Source: JAJEFO01 sp965208685 (GTDB lineage: Bacteria > Pseudomonadota > Alphaproteobacteria > Rhodobacterales > Rhodobacteraceae). Taken from it: DNA of 64,000 bases. The notes below the pieces were generated by a model that saw nothing but the letters and a program-made list of their open reading frames with translations, had not been told where the DNA came from and searched no databases. The first letter of the stretch is position 1, and each line of letters starts with the position of its first letter. The position numbers and the translations under genes were made by a program. This document shows, piece after piece, positions 35,251 through 42,804 of this stretch. The stretch spans positions 1,736,001 to 1,800,000 of the forward strand of contig CBDBPL010000007.1 of the NCBI GenBank assembly GCA_965208685.1. Direction: 5' to 3'.

Positions 35251-36206
35251 GTCCCGTCCGCTGCCGCGGCCAGTTCGCGCCGCATGAGCTGGCGCAGGAT
35301 GTCGAGATGCGCTCCGAGATAGCCATGCCGTTCCACGTGGATGTGGTCCTTCAGCTTCTCGTGGAGCCTGGGCAGGGCATGGAACGGCACGGAAGCCACG
35401 TAGTGGTGTTCGGCGTGATAGTTCATGTTCCAGCAGAGGAAGCGCCATGGGGCGGAGACGAGATTCGTCCGCGTGTTCTCGGACATTTGCGCGACGGTCG
35501 GTCGCCCGACATGCTCCGTCATGCGAATGAAGCGCATCACCGGCTCGCCCAGGAACAGCGGAATGACCCAGCACCAGACCAGGCCCCACCAGCCCGTCAT
35601 GGCCATGCCAAGGAAGATGGCGGCGTAGATCGCCAGCATCCGGCGCGCGTCCCAGAATACGGCCTTGTGCTCCACCGACGGAATGAACCTCTTCTCCGCT
35701 TCGCTCAGGCGACCGATCGCATGTCGGAATACCTCGGTGAACTTGCCGCGCCAGTAGGGGACGGCACTCAGGTACCATAGGTATTCGCCGAATGTCGTGG
35801 GCATCGAGATCATTTCCGGATCGTCGTCATGCAACTGCGTGTACGTGTGATGGTCGCAGTGCTCGTAACGGAAGAACCTGTGCGGCAGCATGATGATGAG
35901 TCCGCAGACGTGGCCGACGAGGTCGTTGACCCAGCGGGTGCGGAACGCCGTGTAATGCACGCATTCGTGCTGGAGCGCGAAGTGGTGCACCAGCACGGTG
36001 CCTTGCAACAGCATTGCGGGCCATATCAGCCAGCTGTTCCATGCAAGTGCTATCAGTGTGGTTGTGACGGCCAGGAGCCCGACCCAAAGGACCAGGCGAC
36101 GCAAGGCCGGTCCGTCCGACCGGCGCATGAACTGCTTTAGCTCCTCGCGCGAAAGTTTCCCCTCGGCCAGCGCTTGGGTCAGGGGTGTGACAATGGGATT
36201 TGACAT
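35247..36206 (-). CDS. Membrane di-iron fatty-acid-desaturase-family oxygenase
   Basis: A 319 aa integral membrane enzyme. The three His boxes are HECVH (80-84), HCDHH (116-120) and HAEHH (264-268), with hydrophobic pairs at about 40-75, 95-110 and 190-225. The family includes acyl desaturases and hydroxylases. Coupling to a private Rieske ferredoxin is unusual for an acyl desaturase and suits a small-molecule monooxygenase. Placed tail to tail with sarcosine oxidase and a RidA-like gene, it may remove an N-methyl group upstream of sarcosine; this is inference. Confidence 0.85.
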   Translation of the reverse strand: MSNPIVTPLTQALAEGKLSREELKQFMRRSDGPALRRLVLWVGLLAVTTTLIALAWNSWLIWPAMLLQGTVLVHHFALQHECVHYTAFRTRWVNDLVGHVCGLIIMLPHRFFRYEHCDHHTYTQLHDDDPEMISMPTTFGEYLWYLSAVPYWRGKFTEVFRHAIGRLSEAEKRFIPSVEHKAVFWDARRMLAIYAAIFLGMAMTGWWGLVWCWVIPLFLGEPVMRFIRMTEHVGRPTVAQMSENTRTNLVSAPWRFLCWNMNYHAEHHYVASVPFHALPRLHEKLKDHIHVERHGYLGAHLDILRQLMRRELAAAADGT

Positions 36207-36601
36207 GGGTACCCTCGTTATTTGCCGACAGCGGTGTCCTTTTCACCCTGCTTGACGGCTCCGGAGACGGGAGTGCTCCGCACCATGTGGCCGGAACATC
36301 TGGCCACATTGCCACTTGGTTATCTCAGTTTCCTTGATTGCGCAATAGCGTGACAGGCTTCAACGGCCCGAATGCGCCCGCAGTCGATGTTGTTCTTGGG
36401 TTCGATGGGATTTGAAGGGATGGAAGATGGCACTGGCTGGTTCATCGGCAGCAAGCCAGTTCCGGACCGAAGTTGAAGCACGTCCAGCATGCATGCGGAT
36501 AGCCTGCTTTCCGAGTCCCTGCTAATCTTGCAAGACGTGGGTCATCGGCATGGCCGTAAAATGTGCTGCTGCGCGCACCTTGTCTGAAAGGAGGACTTTC
36601 A
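36207..36601. other. Divergent intergenic region with an inverted repeat
   Basis: Between the desaturase-family gene and the PPC-ankyrin gene. No gene is seen. It contains the inverted repeat at 36285-36309 and the strong ribosome site AAAGGAGG at 36587. Confidence 0.5.
36285..36309. promoter_or_regulatory. Inverted repeat upstream of the desaturase-ferredoxin operon
   Basis: ATGTGGCC and GGCCACAT are separated by 9 bases, about 80 bases before the desaturase start. It is a candidate operator. Confidence 0.4.
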
Positions 36602-38866
36602 ATGCGCCGCCAAGCTCAAGCCGTTCTTGCCGCTGCCATCGTCGCGATCTTGGCTGCGTCGACAATCGCGACTGCCTCCGAATCCGGACCACGGCAGACG
36701 CTCGAATCCGGGTTCCGCCTCGACCCGTGGAAGCGGGAAGTGGTGGCGGGCGGTCCGAACTGGGACAATTGCTGGCAACTGCCGGACAAACCGCAGTTCG
36801 TCATCGATTACGAGAGTGGCGGCTACGCCCTCAGCTTTGGCACTCTTGGCTACGGGCTGGACACCACGCTGCAGGTCACGACGCCGACGGGCGACGTCCT
36901 GTGCGACAATGACAGCGGAGGCGACCAGGATGCGCTGATCACGCTGGGCGAACCGACGAACGGCCGCTACGAAGTGCGCGTCGGAACCTTCTGGCCCGAA
37001 GACGTCGGCGACATCGCTGAAGCATATGTCACCGAGCGCATCGATGCAGGCCCGGCAAAGCCGACGCCCCCGCACCAATGGGCTCTCGAAGCCGGTTTCC
37101 GCCAGGATCCAAGACATGCGGAAGTGGTGGTCGGAGGTCCGATCCAGGGCGGGTGCGGTCATCTGCCGGACGAGCCGTCGCTCGTCTTCGACTACGAGGG
37201 CGGAAACCACGCCTTGAGCGTTGGCACCATAGGGTTCCGGTTGGACACCACGCTGATGGTCACGACGCCGGAGGGTGAAGTCCTGTGCGACGATGACGGC
37301 GGAGATTACCTCAACGCGCTGATCACGCTGGGCGATCCGGCGAGTGGTCGCTATGAAGTTCGTGTCGGAACCATCTCGGCCGATGATGTCGGCAGCGCCG
37401 CCGAGGTCTATTTGACCGAACGCGTTGATGCTCGTTCGGCCAAGCCTGCGCCTGCATATCAATGGAGGCTTGAAGCCGGATTCGATCAGGATCCGATGAA
37501 TGCACGAGTGGTGGTGGGTGGCCCGATCCTTGACGACGAGTGCGGCCTTCTGCCGCTGGAGCCGTCGCTCGTGGTTGACTACGAGAGCGGTAGTCACGCC
37601 CTGAGTTTTGCCACTCTTGGCTACAGGTTGAACGCCACGCTGCAGATCACGACGCCGGCGGGTGACGTCCTGTGCGATGATGACAGCGTAGGAGATCACG
37701 ACGCGCTGATCACGCTGGGTGACCCGGCGAGCGGCCGCTATGAAATTCGTGTCGGAACCCACCGGCCGCATGAGGTCGGCTGGGTCGCCGAAGCATATGT
37801 CACCGAGCGAATTGAAGAACGTTCGATCAAACAGGTGCCTGTACACCAATGGGCGCTTGAAGACGGATTCGGCCCGGATCCGTTGAGTGTGCAAGTTTCG
37901 GCAGGAGGTTCGACCGATGGCGAGTGCGGTCATCTGCCGGACAAGCCGCAGGTCGTCGTCGACTACGAGGGCGACGGCTCCGCCCTTGGCTTTGGCGCCG
38001 CCGGTTACTGGTTTGCCAGAACCTCACTGCAGGTCACGACGCCGGCGGGCGATGTCCTGTGCGACAGGGGTTACGACGACGCCCGCATCGCGCTGATCGT
38101 GCTGGGTGATCCGGCGAACGGCCGCTATGAAGTTCGAGTCGGAAGCAACTACTCCGGAGTGGTCGGCAGGGTCGCCAAGGTGTTCGTCACCGAGCGAGTC
38201 TACCCTGGTGCGATCAAGCCAGCGCCCGTGCACCGGTTGACGTTCGATGCCGCCTCCGGCCTGAACCGGAACCGTGTAGGAGTGACCGCGGGCGGTCTGA
38301 CCCGGGACGATTGCGGGCATTTGCCGAATGAGCCGCAGCTTGTCCTCGACTATGAGAGCGGCTACTACGGCCTGAACTTCGGCACCCTTGGCCACGGGTT
38401 GGACGCCTCGTTGCAGGTCACGACGCCAAAGGGTGATGTCCTGTGCGACGATGGCAGCGGAAACGGCCGCGACGCGCGGATAGCGTTGCGTGATCCCCCA
38501 AGCGGCCGCTACGAAGTTCGCGTCGGAACCAGGTCGATCGATGCCGTCGGCGGGTATGCCGAAGTGCTTGTCGCCGAGATTGACAGTGTCGAAGCCGCCA
38601 TCTCGATACCTGGCTGTCACGGGTGGAATACGCATGGATTCTTCGCCATCTTGACGGCTGATGATGTTCGCCAGTGTGTCGACACAGGTGCCGAACTGGA
38701 CGCACGGGATGTTCTTGCAACACTCCGCTTCATCTCGATACCTGGCTGTCACGGGTGGGCAACACTCCGCTTCACATGGCGGTGGGCGAAGGTGCGAGCC
38801 CGGACGTGGTGCAGGTGCTGCTTGACGCTGGGGCCGATCCGAACGCGCGGAACGACTATGACGTGA
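36602..38866 (+). CDS. Secreted protein of five PPC-like repeats, with frameshifted ankyrin tail
   Basis: A perfect AAAGGAGG lies 7 bases before the ATG. The signal peptide is MRRQAQAVLAAAIVAILAAS with cleavage near ATA-SES. Five tandem repeats of 128-129 residues follow, starting at about 36690, 37073, 37457, 37844 and 38231. Each has C..LP..P, VxDYE, a LDTTLQVTTP segment, DVLCDDD, ALITLGDP and GRYEVRVGT. They resemble bacterial pre-peptidase C (PPC) beta-sandwich domains, and the two Cys per repeat could form a disulfide. After repeat five comes TADDVRQCVDTGAELDARD, the start of an ankyrin region, and then the frame is lost near 38707-38717 and runs out at 38866. Function unknown. Confidence 0.8.
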   Translation: MRRQAQAVLAAAIVAILAASTIATASESGPRQTLESGFRLDPWKREVVAGGPNWDNCWQLPDKPQFVIDYESGGYALSFGTLGYGLDTTLQVTTPTGDVLCDNDSGGDQDALITLGEPTNGRYEVRVGTFWPEDVGDIAEAYVTERIDAGPAKPTPPHQWALEAGFRQDPRHAEVVVGGPIQGGCGHLPDEPSLVFDYEGGNHALSVGTIGFRLDTTLMVTTPEGEVLCDDDGGDYLNALITLGDPASGRYEVRVGTISADDVGSAAEVYLTERVDARSAKPAPAYQWRLEAGFDQDPMNARVVVGGPILDDECGLLPLEPSLVVDYESGSHALSFATLGYRLNATLQITTPAGDVLCDDDSVGDHDALITLGDPASGRYEIRVGTHRPHEVGWVAEAYVTERIEERSIKQVPVHQWALEDGFGPDPLSVQVSAGGSTDGECGHLPDKPQVVVDYEGDGSALGFGAAGYWFARTSLQVTTPAGDVLCDRGYDDARIALIVLGDPANGRYEVRVGSNYSGVVGRVAKVFVTERVYPGAIKPAPVHRLTFDAASGLNRNRVGVTAGGLTRDDCGHLPNEPQLVLDYESGYYGLNFGTLGHGLDASLQVTTPKGDVLCDDGSGNGRDARIALRDPPSGRYEVRVGTRSIDAVGGYAEVLVAEIDSVEAAISIPGCHGWNTHGFFAILTADDVRQCVDTGAELDARDVLATLRFISIPGCHGWATLRFTWRWAKVRARTWCRCCLTLGPIRTRGTTMT
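38599..38758 (+). repeat. 28-base direct repeat at the PPC-ankyrin junction
   Basis: The same 28 bases (beginning CATCTCGATACC and ending CACGGGTGG) occur at 38599-38626 and 38731-38758. The second copy lies between two copies of CAACACTCCGCTT (38718 and 38760), giving a 42-base in-frame insertion. The arrangement looks like a template-switch duplication. Confidence 0.8.
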
Positions 38867-39459
38867 CCCCACTTCACGTTGCGCCGGGCACCGGGACGTG
38901 GCCGGATTTGGTGCGGATGTTGCTCGGCGCCGGGGCCGATCCGAACGCATTGGACAGACATGGCCTGGCCCCGCTGCACCTGGCTGCAGGCGCCGGAGCG
39001 GGTGCTGAGGCGGTGCAGCTGCTGCTCGACGCGGGAGCCGATCCGAACGCGCGGGCCCATCTTGGCCTGACGGCGTTGCACTGGGCGGTGAGGGAGGACG
39101 CGATCCCCGAAGTGGTGCAGGCGTTGCTTGCCGCTGGGGCCGATCCGAACGCGCGGAACGACTATGACGTGACCCCGTTGCACCGGGCGGCGGGCTTTGG
39201 CGCGAGCCCCGAAGTGGTGCGGGCGTTGCTCGATGCAGGGGCCGACCCGAACGCGCCGGACGTTCAGGGCCAGACCTCGCTGCACTGGGCAGCGGGAAAC
39301 GGCAAGCGTGCTGAAGTGGTGCAGGCGCTGCTAGATGCAGGGGCAAACCCGGACTCACGGGACAGGAACGAGAAACTCCCCATTGACATGATCCCAGAGG
39401 ACAGTTTGCTGAGAGGCACGAATGTCTACCGGGAATTGCGAGAATCGCCCGACCGGTGA
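38674..39459 (+). pseudogene. Ankyrin-repeat C-terminal part, out of frame with the PPC gene
   Basis: From about 38718 this frame encodes seven to eight ankyrin repeats with very regular LLDAGADPNAR and TPLHxA patterns and ends RELRESPDR. It begins without a credible start codon, and its first repeat follows directly on the ELDARD of the upstream frame, so it is best read as the 3' half of the PPC-ankyrin gene split by a 1- or 2-base frameshift. A 42-base duplication sits at the junction but is in frame. It could alternatively be a sequencing error. Confidence 0.7.
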
Positions 39460-39927
39460 CTCCGCTGTCCAAGTCGCACGTGGGAGCACAGGAATGCCTG
39501 GACTCGACTTGGGCCAGCTGCATTCAGGGCATTTGGATCTTCAGAATCGAGCCAAAGGTTGCTCGGCCACGCGCAGCTGGGACACGCGACCGGCCCGAGC
39601 CCTTTCTATGCTCCCAAGGCATGCAGGCGACCCAGGCCCGCTGTCGTCGGGCCCGCCTCGCCTCGTCGCTCCTCCCGTGCAGGTGCGAACCCCAGCCACC
39701 TGGACAGGCACTCTTCAGGAATCGCGGACTGATCCACCGTGCCGCAGACGAAATTCGGTCTGACAGGAGACGGGGTCGCATTGGACCAGTGCCAGAGCGC
39801 GCCACAGAGATTCTCCGGACGGAATTCGACCAGCAAGTGCTGAGACTCTTCTCGAGTTAACGCCCATCGACTGGAATGCCCTGTCTGCACTTGACGCGCG
39901 AAGTGACCGGTCATAAGGTCTGGTCAC
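39460..39927. other. 468-base stretch without a recognised gene
   Basis: Between the ankyrin gene and the antitoxin. Its first ~60 bases are similar to the sequence after the ankyrin remnant at 42760, so it is part of a duplicated flank. No coding pattern is visible in the rest. Confidence 0.5.
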
Positions 39928-40191
39928 ATGAACAAGATCAACGCATCTGACTTTAAGGCGCGATGCCTCGCCATTCTCGACGAGGTCCATGAGACTGGTG
40001 AGAGGGTGGTGATCCTGAAGCGCGGGCGGCCTGTCGCCGAACTGTCACGGGCGATCGGTGATGGTGAACGGTTTCCCCAAACAGAATTGGAGGGAACGGT
40101 TGTCATTGTCGGCGACGTGGTGGGACCCGTGCTGCCGGAGGAACACTGGGAGAGCCTGGAAGAATCGGCAACCTCTCCTCGACGGGAGTGA
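39928..40191 (+). CDS. Phd/YefM-family antitoxin
   Basis: An 87 aa antitoxin. INASDFKARCLAILDEVHET is the Phd/YefM DNA-binding N-terminus, followed by VVILKRGRPVAELSR and the toxin-binding tail GDVVGPVLPEEHWESLEE. Family members usually end just after this Trp-Glu tail, immediately before a PIN toxin. Here 8 extra residues (SATSPRRE) are read from the left end of an inserted IscB element, and the matching toxin lies 1.7 kb away at 41871. Confidence 0.85.
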   Translation: MNKINASDFKARCLAILDEVHETGERVVILKRGRPVAELSRAIGDGERFPQTELEGTVVIVGDVVGPVLPEEHWESLEESATSPRRE

Positions 40192-40218
40192 CCTGTGGGA
40201 TCGATCTCGAATGCAAAG

Positions 40219-40490
40219 GCTGACTGAAACGTCAGCGACCCCTCCCTGAAGGGAGCTTGCGGAACGAAGGTTCCGAGAGCCCATGCTGACCAGCACAGGA
40301 AAGGAGACTGTCATCCAATCCACCCTGAACCATACGTTGAAGACCAACCCCGGGATGCTTCCTCAGTCCCGGGCTCTTGAAGATTCGTCAGCAGACACGC
40401 CGGGTCGGGCACGAAACGGGGCGGATCGTGATGCGGGTGGTCAGGTTGTGCGAGGGGAGACCGGCTTCGGCCGGCGTCACCGGGGAAGCG
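40219..40490 (+). ncRNA. Omega RNA (HEARO-type) of the IscB element
   Basis: Upstream of the iscB frame is a chain of perfect hairpins: GTCAGC (40231) with GCTGAC (40285) closing a domain, CTCCC-TGAA-GGGAG (40242-40255), GGAAC-GAAG-GTTCC (40261-40274), and CCCGGGA/TCCCGGG (40349-40373). The order and the GGGAGCTTGCGGAACGAAGG core match my memory of the HNH endonuclease-associated RNA family. The guide would come from sequence just 5' of the element, in the antitoxin gene. The 3' limit is approximate. Confidence 0.65.
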
Positions 40491-41780
40491 CGAGCGACCC
40501 CGAGAGCGGCGCAAGCCGCGTCTTCGTCCTGGACCGGTGCGGCGCCCCGCTGATGCCGTGCCACCCGGCCCGGGCGAGAAGGCTCCTGGACAAGGGCCGT
40601 GCCGTCGTGGTGCGGCTCCATCCGTTCACGATCCGTCTCCGGGACCGGGTCGGAGGCGAGGCCCAGGAGGTCGGGCTGAAGATCGATCCCGGCGCGAAGG
40701 CCACCGGCCTGGCGCTGGTGCGGGAGGACGGCGAGGTCCTGTTCCTGGCCGAGATCGAGCACAGGGGAGAGAGAATCCGCAAGTCGATGCGGCAACGTGC
40801 CGGTTACCGGAGACGGCGACGCTCGGCGAACCTGCGCTACCGGAAGAAGCGGTTCCTGAACCGGCGCTCCGGGAGAAAGCTCCCGCCCTCGCTGCAGTCG
40901 CGGGTCGACAACGTGGCCTCGTGGACGGAGCGGCTGCGCAGGCTCGCGCCCGTGACCTCCATCGCGTGCGAGGTCGTCCGGTTCGACACCCAGGCGCTGG
41001 AGAACCCGGAGATCGCGGGCGCGGAGTACCAGCAGGGCACCCTCGCCGGATACGAGGTCAGGGAATGCCTGCTCGAGAAGTGGGGACGGACGTGCGCTAT
41101 TGCGGTGCCACGGACACGCCGCTGCAAGTCGACCACGTGCGTCCGAAGGCAAGGGGCGGCTCCGACCGGGTCTCGAACCTGGCCCTCGCGTGCCCGTCCT
41201 GCAACCAGGCCAAGGGCGCGCAGCCGGTGGAGACCTTCCTGGCAGGCCGTCCCGAGCGTCTCCGGAGGGTGCTGGCGCAGGCGAAAGCGCCGCTCTCCGC
41301 CGCCGCCGCGGTCAACGCCACCCGCCGCGTCCTGTTCGAGGCCTTGAAGCGGACGGGGCTTCCCGTCGCCGGCTCTCGGGCGGGCGGACGAAGTTCAACC
41401 GCACGCGGCTGGGGATCCCGAAGTCGCATGCCCTCGACGCCGCCTGCGTCGGCGAGACGCCGGCGCTGAAGGGCTGGAGGCAGGGCGTGCTCGCGATCCG
41501 GGCCATGGGCCGGGGCGCGTATGCGCGGACCCGCGTGGACCGGTCCGGCTTCCCGGTCGGCTACCTGATGGCGGAGAAGTCCGTGCGCGGCTTCCGCACG
41601 GGCGACATCGTGCGCGCGACCGTGCCCTCTGGAAAGAAGAGGGGTGTCCACGTGGGCCGCGTCGCGGTGCGCCGGACAGGCTCCTTCAACGTCCAGACGG
41701 CGGAGGGGACGGTGCAGGGGATCTCGCACCGGCACTGCCGCGTCGTCCAGCGACGGCTACGGATATCACGTCGACACGTC
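40449..41780 (+). pseudogene. iscB: iscB RNA-guided nuclease, multiply frameshifted
   Basis: The N-terminal PLMP domain reads VFVLDRCGAPLMPCHPARAR. RuvC-I is LKIDPGAKATGLAL, the Arg-rich bridge helix RRRRRSANLRYRKKRF, and RuvC-II contains IACEVVRFDTQAL. At about 41096 one base is missing and the HNH domain (YCGATDTPLQVDHVRP, then CPSCNQAKG) continues in another frame. Near 41380 the frame shifts again into RTKFNRTRLGIPKSHALDAA (RuvC-III). A third shift near 41750 is needed to reach the usual SDGYGYH end. All catalytic motifs survive, but no intact protein can be made without recoding. Confidence 0.85.
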
Positions 41781-41870
41781 ACGGATGAAGGAGACGGCAA
41801 CGATGCACGGAACACGGGAGCCCGCATTCCTCCCCGCCCTGAAGGACGGGGTTTCCTGCGGGATGATTAG

Positions 41871-42269
41871 ATGAAGGCGTTGCTCGACACGCACATATTG
41901 CTTTGGTGGCACTGCGACCGCGAAATGTTATCGCAGGATCAGTGGAATGTCATCACGGCCGCAGATGCGGAAACGCCGCTGCAGGTTTCCGACATCTCGC
42001 TCTGGGAAGTAGCCACGCTGCACAGCCTAGGTCGCATTCGCTTGACGATCCCCCTGCGGGAGTGGCTGGAGAAGGCGGTCGCGCCGCCGCTGGTGCGGCG
42101 CCACGGCATCTCCCCGGCAGTGGCGACCGAATTGGCTTCCCTGCCTGCTTCCTTTCATCGCGACCCGGCCGACCGCATCTTGGTCGCAACCGCCCGAACA
42201 ATTGGAGCGACGCTGCTGACGCGGGACCGCAGAATCTCTGCAGCAAAGCTTGTCGACACACTGGCCTGA
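41871..42269 (+). CDS. PIN-domain toxin (VapC type)
   Basis: A 132 aa PIN ribonuclease. Acidic site residues are in MKALLDTHILLWW (Asp6), SDISLWEVATL (Glu near 47), DPADRILVATA (Asp near 101) and LLTRDRRI. The length is full and no defect is seen. It is the natural partner of the Phd-type antitoxin at 39928, now separated from it by the IscB element, so its expression may depend on read-through from that element. Confidence 0.88.
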   Translation: MKALLDTHILLWWHCDREMLSQDQWNVITAADAETPLQVSDISLWEVATLHSLGRIRLTIPLREWLEKAVAPPLVRRHGISPAVATELASLPASFHRDPADRILVATARTIGATLLTRDRRISAAKLVDTLA

Positions 42270-42574
42270 CATCGAACCGCCTCGGACGGCCACGCCTGTG
42301 AAGTGGCCAGCTTGAAGGCACGATTGACGACGCACGAGACGGTCGCCCCCACCGCGAGAACCCGGATCGACACGGCGGATGGGCGCACGGGCAAGGTTGT
42401 CCATAGAAATCGCGCAGGGGAATGCGCGCTCCTTGTTGACAGGCGTGACCGGAGCCTGCGGGTTTCTCGCATTGGGGCTGGGAACCAGCTTTCGGTCGCG
42501 AAGCAGGAACGTTGGTTCGAGGCTTGGTCGAGCCGTCGCCTTCAGGCGATGGAGTGTTCACGGCAGAAAAACAG
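42270..42574. other. 305-base stretch without a recognised gene
   Basis: Between the PIN toxin and the ankyrin remnant. Several short frames are open on both strands but none has a family pattern. Confidence 0.4.
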
Positions 42575-42790
42575 ATGGATTCTTCGTCAGCTTGACGGCT
42601 GATGGTGTACGCCAGTGTGTCGAGGCAGAAGCCGAACTGGATGCACGGGACAGGAATGAGAAAGTCCCCTATTTCTTACCTGATCTCCGTGAAAAGTTCG
42701 CTAGGAGGCACAAGAATCTACCGGAAATTGCGGGAATCGCAGGACCGATGGCTATGCAGTCCAAGCCTGGCGCTGAATTCCTGGACTCAG
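42575..42790 (+). pseudogene. Collapsed second copy of the PPC-ankyrin gene's C-terminus
   Basis: It encodes DGFFVSLTADGVRQCVEAEA and then ELDARDRNEKVP, which matches HGFFAILTADDVRQCVDTGA and DRNEKLP of the gene at 38640-39370. A frame change follows, then SSLGGTRIYRKLRESQDR in another frame, matching SLLRGTNVYRELRESPDR. All the ankyrin repeats between the two blocks are missing. Similarity continues for about 50 bases beyond (GTCCAAG, CCTGGACTC). It is a non-functional remnant on the far side of the toxin-antitoxin/IscB island. Confidence 0.75.
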
Positions 42791-42804
42791 TGAGCGTTCC
42801 GGGT

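Larger units (their letters stand above)
40164..41866 (+). mobile_element. IscB/omega-RNA (IS200/IS605-superfamily) element inserted in a toxin-antitoxin operon
   Basis: The right end carries a strong hairpin typical of IS605-type ends: CCCCGCCC and GGACGGGG around a TGAA loop (41832-41851), nested in CCCGCA/TGCGGG arms (41821-41862). The left end holds GCTGAC-N6-GTCAGC (40219-40236). Inside are the omega RNA and a broken iscB; no TnpA transposase is present. If the element is removed at GAAGAAT and TAGATGAAG, the antitoxin would end at a TAG directly followed by the toxin ATG. The exact ends are inferred from that fit. Confidence 0.7.

Noticed and set aside
38599..38758. 28-base direct repeat as a CRISPR unit
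   Set aside because: Only two copies, inside coding sequence, with spacing explained by a local duplication and no cas genes.
38024..39523. 499-codon minus-strand frame opposite the PPC repeats and ankyrin repeats
   Set aside because: Its repetitive Arg/Pro/Ala product only mirrors the ankyrin and PPC repeat units on the plus strand.
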